This document shows, in pieces, positions 11,901 to 23,900 of a stretch of DNA of 64,000 bases. Each line of letters starts with the position of its first letter. The first letter of the stretch is position 1. The position numbers were made by a program, and so were the translations under genes. The notes under the pieces are model-generated. The model had not been told where the DNA came from. It ran no database searches and saw only the letters and a list, made by a program, of their open reading frames with translations. This DNA comes from Gonatopus flavifemur (taxonomy: Eukaryota; Arthropoda; Insecta; Hymenoptera; Dryinidae): NCBI GenBank assembly GCA_018340375.1, contig JAFFJZ010000012.1:806001-870000 (forward strand). Reading direction: 5' to 3'.

Positions 11901-14900
11901 TTCTCATCCATGGAAATTTCCGAGCTGAAATTAAAAAATAAATTAATATAAATTCTTCAGAAAAATAATTAAAAATACTTTTATGGAATTACAATCAAAT
12001 TTGAACGTCCAACAAAACGATTGTGTTGTAGGTCGATCAATTTTCACAGTTCAAAAAGAATAATCGATAATTAATTCTTTTGAAATTAGAAGTCAAGGTT
12101 TCACGGAAGTGTCTTCACGTATTCTTTCACAAGATTTTTTTTTTTTCTGTTCGTTTCACCGTCGACATAGGAAAAATTCAATTCTCCACACTTGATTTTT
12201 TCAAGGATAAAGAATTCTATTACAAAGAAATAAAAAAAAAATTGTTCTACCGATCGTTCCAAGAACAAAGTTCCATTTATTGGAAACTTTTGTGAAGTCT
12301 TGAATCTTTCAAACGAAAAAACAAGTTTGAAGAAAATCCATTCCCGTTAAAATAGAACGAACGTTCTACGACTACCGAATTACGATTAAACTATTACAAA
12401 AAAATATCTCCTTTTAATAGAAAATTTGTATGAATCGATTTTGAAGATTCGCGTATCATCCTTTCTGGATAATTTAAAAATCTGTTTGTCATCGATAATG
12501 ACGATCGAATCGTTATGAAACTAACGTTCTGTTATTGAAATATACTCCTAACGAAATATAATTCAATTATTCCGCCGATGTATATATCTGACGACGATGA
12601 CGACGACGAGGAAGATGACGAGGATGATGGTGAAACAATAAACATGATATTTGTATCGATGTGTTTTTTGAAACAATTAATTCAGAATCGATCGTTCATG
12701 GATCTTTTCCGTTATCGTCCTCCTACGGCGATTACAAAAAACAATTGCTACAATTAAATCTCAAAGAGTAATGATTGGAGAGAATAAAATGTATGTATGA
12801 ATGTTATAAAATAATAATTTGTACAATTGACGAATCAACTGTTACGTCTTTTCCATTTGTAGCACGTGCTTTTCAATAATATCAGAATCGATTGGGCTTG
12901 CTTGTAAACAGAAATAATAAAATATAATATGCTCGATCTTATTCGAATGGAATAATGAATATGTACTCTGGATAGTACAATAAAATTTCATGTGTATTCA
13001 TAGAATGCATTAGCTTCACAATCATTTGCATAAAAATAAACAAATGACATATCGTTTGATGAATCTCGTTTGTAAATATTGTTTCTCAGTATACGCCAAA
13101 ATAATTCGCGATTTAATGCAATTTCTCAGAGTTTTGCTTACATCTACTATGCGAATTCTTGGTCCAAGTTTGGGCACAGATGCATCGAACATCAGAACAT
13201 CAGAATGAAACCATTCGAATTAACCATTTGTTATTTTCTGAATGACATAGGCTGAGACGAACGATCGTTGTTAATCGTCAAATCGAAACAAGAGTCAGTG
13301 GGTGCAGGAACTGCCGAGATGGCAATTTTTTTGCCAGGACTCTTCGTTCTTGATTAAATTCAAACAAGAAGCAGTAGGAAAAAGTCACTGACTTCGTACC
13401 AGGTCATTGACAGAACGAACTTTGGCTCCTCAAACTTCGGTCAACATTAGTTGCAAAAGAGTTTTTACAATACCAGATTAATTTCAACGAAACCACAATG
13501 TTGTCCACGAAATTTCATACGTCTACGTCACAAAAGGTTATTTTTTAATTCACTTGAATTCGTTTTATCCTCAATCTCAACATACGATTAGCGTAGCCTT
13601 ATCAGATGGAATGCACGAACAAAATAACGATAACGTCGACACTCGTACAATTTCAATGATCCATAGTAGAAAGTTGAAGTATTTCGTCGAGAACATTGTT
13701 GCGAGAGACAAATTTTCCCTTGTTCTGCTTTTTTCTTTTGTTTTTCATTCCACGAGACATTGCGCTGTTCGATTACCTAGAGAGATACCGAGACAGATTT
13801 TGTAATCGATAAACGCTTCTTGATAATAAGTTGTTTGTTCGGTCGAAAAGTGAAGTATCCAATGAGGTAACAAGAGTTGAAAGATCTCTCCTCACGTGAG
13901 ATTGCGAAGAGAATCGAAATTTTTCGACATTCCACGGTCAACACATTCTAAACTGATTTTCATTTCGATTCATCCGTTCGATCGATTATTTATGAAATTG
14001 ATCGATTCGAAAGGCTTCGAGGACGAGAGTTCGCGCGATCGTTAGAATAAGCTAAATTTGGAGAAATGAGTGTATTTACGAATGGCATTTCTTCAAGATG
14101 AGATGGACCGAGTAAAACTGATGAGAGACAGGTATTCGAGTCGAGTATTACCGGATATAACCGGATCAAGAGGCTCTCGTATAATCAATAGGGAATTTCT
14201 TTTATTTCTAGAACTCGCTCTGTGATTTATCGTATACGCAAATCGAGTTGGGAAAGATCAAGATGATCGCAAATATCATCGTGTATCGTAGATTTTATGT
14301 ACCATACCGTTTACCATGGAATTCGATAATCGATTTGTTTCTTTGCTGATTCGGTTTTCGTTTCAAGAAAAAAGCAAAGGATAATTCTTTTGTACGCTCA
14401 GATAAGGAGGAAAATATCTAAACTGTTCACAATCGGTGATGTCTTTTCATCACGTGCAGCTTGAGTATTGGAAAAAAAAACAGAAAATGAGTGCTTGGTA
14501 GCAATTTATCTACTATGATGAAAAATATTAGAATTTCAATTGTTGAGATTTAAAAGAGACTTTACTTCTCGATATAACTAATCCCGTATAATCTCAGCAC
14601 TTCACGATGAAGAGAATTTCGTATTATATTCCAAGGAATAATTAGTTCTAAATTTAGGAAAGAGTGAGCGAATGTGCGACGACGTCATCCGAAGGAATGT
14701 TTCTCCGACTCAAAGCACACGATATTTCATTTATTCCAAGTTCTATAAATTGTCAGAAAAAAAAACCTTCATGTTGTTTTTCATAAAAAATATATGAAGA
14801 CTTTATATGTTTTGTATAAAAGAACAACAATTTTCTATATTTTTGAAATGTAATAATTCACAATTTTCAAGAGATCACTAGGCGGGATTCTCAGAAGACT

Positions 14901-17900
14901 TGTGAAAATTCAAGTGAAATTGCATCTTACGTTCATAATTTTTCTTTGAATTCAATCTAAGGAGAAAATGAAAATTGTTGGTCTCGTTCAACGTGTTTTA
15001 TATTCGATGAATTCAGCTTGAAATTTTGTTAAACGTAGGTGGAATTCGAAATCAAGAATCCGATTTACAGTAGACATCAAAGAAGAGATCCCCGGAGGTC
15101 TTGAAATGAAACATGGCGAATTTATGATGAGAAAAAAAATTAAAATATCTTGAAATTAATTGCATATCAGTTCCTTCACCTACAACGAATCTTATTGTTC
15201 TTTCAATGATTTCAGAATTAGAAAACAAAATAATTCTTCGAGGATTATAGTGCTGCTCGAATGATTAATCTCTCTTCAAGTGCCATGTCAATTAATCTTA
15301 TCAAAGCCCTCTTCACGCGCGCAGTGGCGTGATTAGCACGTTTGGTGCTTTCAATGCAGCAATAAGATGGAACCGAATAAGTCAGAACATTTCTATTCTC
15401 ATGTCGACACCCAGCATAGCCGCATCTTTTTTTCTCTTTGGCATTTATACTTTGCAACGTAAGAACTTTTCATCGAAAGATAAAATTTCTCCCTCGCACG
15501 GAGAAAAAAAGATTATGGAATGATCACTAGAAAAGATAGTAAACTGGTGACAACTACGAATTTCTGTACACAGTCGCTAACAGAAACGAGTAATGGTTCC
15601 TATTTTAGTATACCGGTCTCTGTTAGCGATCGTGTACAGAAATTCTTAGTTGTCACCAGTTTATTATCTTTTCCAGTGATCACTCCATAATCTTTTCTCT
15701 CCGTGTGCCTTCACAGCTAAAGGAATCTGCCTCTCCTGGGTTTAGAATCTGTACCCTGTGAAACTTCACATAAATGTTTGCAAGTAATTAACCAATATAT
15801 GCGTGAGGAAGTTTTCGATTTTAACCGGAAAATTTACTGGAAAATGGTAGGAAAAATCCCATAAAATTCAGAATTTTCAGTTAAGTTTATAGCAAATTTC
15901 CTGTACATGTATCAAAAATTGATTTCCTATCCTATGATCGGAATTTTCCGGTTGATACGTACAGGAAAATTCAGATTATTTTTTATAGTGTAGGAATCAG
16001 TTCAACCTGCCCTAGTAAAAATCAACACCGGATCAACGTTGTTCCGAGGCACACTGTAAAAAAAAACTGGAAATTTACTGTGCAACTGGACTGGGAATTT
16101 CCAGTGCTAGTACTGGAATATGGATATTCCAGTACATGTACAGAGATTTTGTTGTTACGTTACTGAAAATTTACCAAGCATAACTGAAAATTCAGTCATT
16201 GTACTGGAATTTTCAAGTTTGAGATGATGTACTGAAATTTTGCCATGATTTCGCGAAAATTCTACCGGCTCGTACTACAATTTTATAGTTCTTGTGCACC
16301 AGAAAAAAATATCCCCTCAAAAAAGACTTGAGAAAAAATTTGGAATTTAGAAAAAAAAACCTAATCATTGGTATACTGGAATTATACAAGTTTTTAACTG
16401 CAATTCTCAGGTTTTGTGATGGAATTTTCCAGTTACTATGCAATTGAATTATACAGGTTTTGAACTGCAATTTTCAGGTCGTGTGATGGAATTTTCCAGT
16501 TGCTATGCAACGGAATTTAATCACTGCTGCACTGAAATTTTCCACTTCTATTGGACTTCGTCATTTCTGGCAGGAAAAATTCCAAGTCTTTATATTAAAA
16601 ATTTCCTGATTGAGATTTTGAATAATAATTGTAATTGTAGCCAATAAAATTGATATATGAGGTTTTTCCAAGACTTATCCTCTTGTGTATTCTAGATATG
16701 AAGCATATATAGTAACCCAAGCTGGCCTTCCAACATGTCGCGCTATAGCTCATCGGTTAGGTCTTAGGTTTCAATTGGTAGGCAGGTAGAAAAGTGTAGG
16801 TTCAAATCCCGTTAGGTAGACATGAGTTTCTGTCCATCCAAATGAACGATCAAAAGTTTCTCAATCATCTTGGAACACAAGGACCCTGCAAAATCACTTT
16901 GCGTGAGCAATTTTTTTTTAATTTTCATGGATATTTTCAGCATTAATTTTCCAGTTCGTGTCCTGGAAAATTCCAGTTCGTGTACTGAAAACTTCCAGTA
17001 CCGAGGCTCAGAAAATTTCCAGTTTTGATGCTGGAATTCCATAACGTTTGCACTGAATTTTTGCAGTACAAATGTGCTAAAATTTTCCGGTACATGTACA
17101 GGTTAATTGCTTCCAGTACATGTACTGGAATTTTCCGGTGAAATTTTTTTACAGTGCATCTAAGCTCGAGAAACGTTGATTCGGTGCTAATTTCTGCTAG
17201 GGTGGAAAGGAATGAAATTCAATGGCATTGATTTCACAGAGAAAAATGCAGCTCGAAAGGATAGTAATCTTTAATAGAAAATTTCTTAAAATCTAAGAAT
17301 TTCTCTTAAGTTCGTAATAAACATAAAACGGTTCAGATTTCTCTTGAATATTGCTCGAAAAACAATGAAAAATTATCAATACTTAACGAATCATAAAAAC
17401 AAATATGAAGTTTCCAAAAGTCGCGCATGAAATTTTACAGAGTGAATAACAAAATTCTGTAATTTGAAAATAAGATTCCAAAATTTTGTTATTTACTTTG
17501 TAAAATGTCATACGCGGCTTTTGGGAACTTCATATTTGTTTTTATGATTCGTTAAGTATTGATAATTTTTCATTGTTTTTCGAGCAATATTCAAGAGAAA
17601 TCTGAACCGTTTTATGTTTATTACGAACTTAAGAGAAATTCTTAGATTTTAAGAAATATTCTCCAATTTTCTATTAAAGATTACTATCCTTCCGAGCTGC
17701 ATTTTTCTCCGTGTTCCAGTATAAAGAGACTGCAAATTCAAAATACGATACACCGATGAAAGGATAACCGCAAATAAATTCTCCGTAATATTTTGTTATC
17801 CGAACTCTGCGTAAAATTCCGATCATGGGATAGGAAATCAATATCCGGTACACGTATATGAAATTTCGAACTTTATGGGATTTTCACTATCATTTTCCAG

Positions 17901-20900
17901 TTAATTTCCGGTAAAATACGGAAAATTCCTAGCGTATGTATAAGTCGATTATTTCCAAACATTCATGTGAAGTTTCCCATGGAAATTTTTTACAGTGGAT
18001 AATACCACCAGCTTTAATTCAATTTTCCCAAAAAGATTTACGAGATGAGGAAATATTCAACTACACGGAGAAAAATAATACAATAAAAATCACAACATTT
18101 TCTAATGAATGAATACTATGAGGTCTCATCTCCTGGGAAATATCCCTCCAATGTGGAATAGAATACTACAATTGCAATAATTTTTACTGCATTCGGTAAG
18201 AAAGCCTCTGAGACCGTCAGGCAATTGTGACGCCATTTGACAAAGTAATACTATTTCATTACATTATTTTGCTCCGTGTACCCTTATGACATGTTCCCAT
18301 CGATGTTTGCCTTGAGCGATACAGGTAGCATGTTCAAAACTCATTAAGAGAAAACAGCTCAATCTCGATAAGATTATCAACGATGAAGTACAACCAAGTA
18401 AACGAATTATTGGCCAGAGAATGAAAAAATGAAGTGTTTTTTATCAGTGGCCGAACGTAATATATCTAAGCGTATCGCTTGTTTTCGATATCGAAAAAGT
18501 CTATGAACACTAACACCAATAATTATCGATCGCACGATGATTATTTTCGTGATGCAACAACAAGATATATGTGAAATAACTGTCTTTATCATTCCTATTC
18601 CAATGGAATCCACAATGGAATTCCAAAACTTGATACGTCAACATTCCGAAACTGGGTTTAGAATCTTTTGATTTCAACGACTATCGCTGCCCATCTACGG
18701 ATCAAATAATTCTTTTAAAATCGTCAACAGCTTTTAGAGAATTCATTCCAAGGTCGACGGTTTGAAGGCTGTTCGATCGAGATTTTGCACCAGCGGGACC
18801 AGAACTTTCAAGATTATCGATTTTATTTGTTTTCAATCTTTTACTATCATCAATTCCATCATAGATTCAGCATTCTGGGAGAAAACATTTTTGAAAAATG
18901 CAGAAATTTATGAGCAATCGAACTGACTAACCATATGAAAATCCAACGCTGACAATAAAATATATCTAGACGCGAGGCTGACAGCCAAGGTTTAGCAATG
19001 TATGTAGAGACAACCTTAATAAAAATATCTGACAAAACAGAACAACTTTTAGATCTGGATCTGACAGCTTTTGTCTGATATCGTATGATTTTCTACATCA
19101 GCTCAAAAACTCATGGAACTGCCAAACAAAGTCCAACAAAACCTGTCAAATCCGAGTGAAGATCTCGTCTGGCTTTGTCAGCAATCGCCAAGCTGGAGAC
19201 AAAACCGACCAAATCCTGACAGAAAATTATCTGTCCGGTTTTATCAGACATTCGGAATAAGGAAGAGTAGTCGACAATTGCCCAAATATCGTACCAATAT
19301 GCACTGAGAAGAAGGTACCTAGTTGGGACAACTAAATATTAGTTGTCACAGCTAGATTTTTATTTACGCTAGCTAGACTCTAGTTGGGGTAAATAAAATT
19401 CTAGCTATCTAAAATATAAATAAAATGGTTTATTCAATGGGAATGAAAAATTCAGTTGTGACAAATGGAATTTAGCTAGCACAACTATTTCTATTCACAT
19501 TAACTAAATTTCCTAGCTTTCGAATATTTGAATAGACTCATTCTCTCGGTGTGGACGGTCAATAAATCAACGTCGTTGATTCACCATTGATCATACACGG
19601 AGAAAAGTATATGGAACTGATTACCATTCGCCCTAGTTCTCATTGCGATTTTAGTATAGGAAGTGAGCAATGACTCGCGATTTGGTGATCATGATTTTGA
19701 ATGGGACGTATTACAATTTTGAAATATCTGCCACCAAATTACTATTGTTCATAGTAACCGTTACCTCATATGTTTCTCCGTGTAGGCTGTGCCACGTCAG
19801 GCCCATCCTTTAACCAATATTGAGGAAAAAAAAAACTCATCTCAATGAGGACTGGGAAACGCAGTACTACAAGGAATGAATTTGAGTTTCAATGTATTTT
19901 TCTGATTCACAGTAACCATTGCTGTGTTTTTTTCGTGTGGGCAACTATGTTACCTGGGCGTAGGCGCTTGGATGACAGTGAATTTCTATGTTACGCTTAG
20001 CTTGGCCCAAGGTGAAACTCCCTTCTTAAGCGACAAATTGCAATAACTCTCACCAGAGTGCTGCTGCTTATTTCTCGTGAATTGCGAACCAAGCATCGAA
20101 TGAATATATAAGTCTCGTCTGAAGATTCCATGACAGAAATGATTCTTCATCCGCTTCAGAACGCGCCTACTTCAACATTAGGAATCGATCAGAAAAATTA
20201 TATGTCGAACTTCTCGGAATTCTCCGACATTTTTCGTTCGCATCTAAATTATAAAATGGATGGTTTGTCCTATTTTTTAATATAGGTACAATAGAAAATA
20301 AAAATGACCATTCAGGGATTTTCTAAAAAATCCAACAACTGACCTGGGTTAATTTTCAAAAGAAGAGTCGAATTAGTTGGATTTGTATTATGTATATACT
20401 TCAACAGTGTGCCCTCTTTTGCTTCAATCAAAAAGTGCTACATTGATTTCTAGGATTCTCGGAAATTACGTAACGTGGTTAAAAGGAAGATAATATTATG
20501 CTCAATGACATTACACGGTTGGTTAAGGAAAGTAAAATTGGTCGCGTTGCGTTGGTTCTCAAATGACTCAGACAACTGCTAGTCACAACTTCGATACAAG
20601 GTAAAAAAAAAAGAACGAGAATACGATTAAAGAAATTGAAGCTCAGTTTTGTAATCCAAGATGTAGAAGAAGAAATATACTTGTATATATGAAAATACAT
20701 ATATTTTTTTCTCAAACATGACTGACCAATACAACATTTTCTCACGTTACAAGTTATCGGTGCAACAATAAAGAGGAAATACAAAATCGTTTGGCATGGA
20801 CGGAGCTCGTGATGAAATTATGTTATAAATATATTGATGTTGTACGACTAACGTGTATACAATGCATCGCGAATGATTGAGACGTTAGGTAATGATACAC

Positions 20901-23900
20901 ATGAATCAATTTTATAGATACGTCTTTTCGATGCAGACTGGTAACGCACGTTTTCAACCGATCGAATTGATCATCGGCCGGATAATTACCTAGTTGCAGT
21001 ACGTACGACGGTGCAAGGAAAGCCAGTTACATTTAGCATTGAAACGGATTTTCACACCGTGCGTGTTTTATCGGCACTGAAGGATTTCCCTCGAACATTT
21101 TTTTCCAACTTTGTTTTCTGTTCGATCTTATTTTCAAGTCTCTTCTGTGCTCGATGATAATTATCACTCGTTGCATTATCTTCGGATTCGCCATTTTGAA
21201 TTTTGAATGAGATTAACAATTTATGAATTCAAGATCTAAATTAAAAACCTGTTGTTTATCGAGATTCCATCGTTTCGAGCTGAGAAGTTTCAACCGAAGA
21301 CGATGGATTTGATTCATTTCCTTTGGCATTTGTTGAGAAGAACAAAATACTTGGTTTTAAAATTGTTTTTTAGCCACAAATTTTATCGTGCCTCAAGGGC
21401 ATTTGAGGAAATAATTTGATAAAATACTTCTTCTTCTTTTGCATACCTCATATTCCGGGTATATTTATAAATCTTAGAATGGGAAGAAAAAGTTTTTATA
21501 GGTGGCGCAGCACTTGTTCTCTGGAATGAAAATAAATGTGTATGATTATGAAAACGAATCTTTCGATACGATTCATTATTCTTTAGAAAATATGTTACGA
21601 TAAAACAATGTCGCAATACAGCGCGGAATACAATGATCGTCGATTCGTTCACCGACGGTTGGTTTAATATAAACCATCGTCTTATTAATCGAATACATTG
21701 ATTCGACGTTGACAATTCACAGACACAATCCACCTAACCTTAATTATATGTTTCGTCGACGCGCGTTCACTTCGATACTCGTACTACGTTATTTAATCGT
21801 TTTCTTTCATATACAGGGAGCACAATTATTGTGCTCCATATCTTACCAGACATTATTGAAGTTGATTGCGGTAAGTTATTAAGCGACTGATCCCTATTAT
21901 TATCATTATTATCTTTATTACGAGTCAACGTTTCACAGATTTTTAAATAGAGTTCACTTCGTATTTGCCGAAAACTTTATTTCTATCTGGTCACATAGTA
22001 TAAATTGTCTTCAAATACCTCTGATGTGGAGCAAAAAAGCTTGACAATCAATATTTTCAAAGATCGGATTCACCCATCCTTGAAGAAATGAAACAAGAAA
22101 GTTCTTTATTCCAATTTATGCAAGTACGATGAGTCGTTAAGCAGTTATTGAAATACAAAATAATTTTCTTTAATTCTATTCAATTTCTCAGTCATCGATA
22201 TTCAAATACGAACATTACGAAAATAATAATTGAACGTTCGTATTTCAAAACCTTCTTAGTTCTTTGCGAGCGATATAGTATACATGCGTATAATGACAAA
22301 GATGACGAATAAATCAAATTATCAAACGCATCGAACCGCAGCGTCATTATTTTAGGAGACTGCTCGCCTCGAACGTTTCTATGTAACGCTAATCTTGATT
22401 ACATTCAACCAATTATATTCAACTCATCTGTTTCCTCGCGAGGGAAATGAGATGAAACATCGGAGAACAGAATCTGCCATAAAAGTTTCACGCATTAGCC
22501 GGAAATTCTTACAAAAAAGAATCTATTCGATGTAAACGTGATTATTTCATTGTTCAAAGGTATAATTTTCTCAAGCGTAAATGAATTTTTATCGCTCCGC
22601 GTTATGACACATGCTCGTTTCTTCACGATACTCCCCATAATCATTATTCCAAATACACGGAGAGCTTCACTCGTTTCTAGAATCTGTTTCAGTTCAACGA
22701 GCAAAGTTCAAAAACGCTTCAGCGGATTCAACGTTACAGGAATTTCAACAATATTATCGAAATTTCATCGATATTATTCAATATTCGAAATCAAATCTGA
22801 TTAATTCAATGCACGAGGTGTCTTAAAAGGAGCCAGCGGTCGACGTAAATCAACGCGCACCGATAAACTCATCCTGAGATTAAAACATAAGTGAATAATT
22901 GAATTAACAACGATTATCATCTATGCGCTGCGACTTCGAACTAATTATTATTCTACTCTCAAACTGACGCGTATCGTATGGTGTATTGTTCGCGTGCAAA
23001 AGCTATTCTCTCGATGCATCAAATATTTTGGAATTTCATCTCTTTTTCCTCACAGCACTTTTTGGTACAACGATACAAACGATTGCTCACTGTTGAAAAT
23101 TTTTAGACAAAACTCAAAATACACGTAACGGAAGCAATTTCCAATCACGCGGCTGAAAATTGAAGGTACATGTGTATAAAATTTCTAATATATTGGGAGT
23201 ACAAATTAATTCGGTCCGTCTTTTTACAGTTAAAGATGCGTTTATTTCAGAAGAACATGAATTATCAAATTAATCAAAGTATTGTTCATCGCTGGCCATC
23301 ACTTTTTCTCATCTTTCGGGTAATTTTCGAATCCCGTTACGGAAAAACATCTCGTCTTTCGAGGCGATCGAAGTTAGGAGCTAATTTTTTATTTCTTCGA
23401 ACGAAGTGAACCGGTGGCCTGCCAAATCGTGCTGCATCTGTCGGAATAACAGATAATCAGAAAGAGCAATGTCCGGCGAGTACGGCGGGTGCGGTAGAAT
23501 ATCCCACTTCAACGTTTCCAGATAATTTTTCACTACTTTTGCGACATGAGGCCGAACGTTATCGTGTAAAAGAATAACTTTGTCAGGTCTTTCCTTGTAT
23601 TCCGGATGTTTTTCTCGTAACGCACGACTCAAACGAATCAATTGTAGCCTATACCGATCACCCGTAATGGAATCACCAGGTTTTGGCAACTCATAGTATA
23701 TAACACCCTTGTGGTCCCACCAGATACACAGCATGATCTTTGAACCATGAATATTCCTCTTTGGTGTCGATGTTGAAGTCGATGGCAACGATTGACCGGG
23801 CATAGCATAGTATTTTCTTTTCTTGGGGTTATCGTAGAATATCCATGTCTCATCTCTTGTCACAATCCGATGTAAGAACCCCTTTCTTCCTTGTCTTTGA

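Larger units (their letters stand above)
16010..17202. repeat. outer foldback, CCCTAGTAAAAAT ends
   Basis: The left end CCCTAGTAAAAATCAACACC (16010) pairs with the right end GGTGCTAATTTCTGCTAGGG (ending 17202), and GATCAACGTTG pairs with AAACGTTGATTC. The element at 16050-17157 is inserted in it. The same CCCTAGTAGAAAT-type end surrounds hAT element 1. Confidence 0.75.

Noticed and set aside
16738..16820. Functional tRNA gene
   Set aside because: The A-to-B box distance is too long for a standard tRNA and no acceptor stem can be formed; kept as a SINE-like fragment.
21383..21733. 116-codon - strand open frame
   Set aside because: No domain, no splice or promoter context, and composition like the surrounding intron.
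21817..21837. Perfect 21-base palindrome GGAGCACAATTATTGTGCTCC
   Set aside because: Real, but isolated and short; no companion site or element end was found, so no function is claimed.
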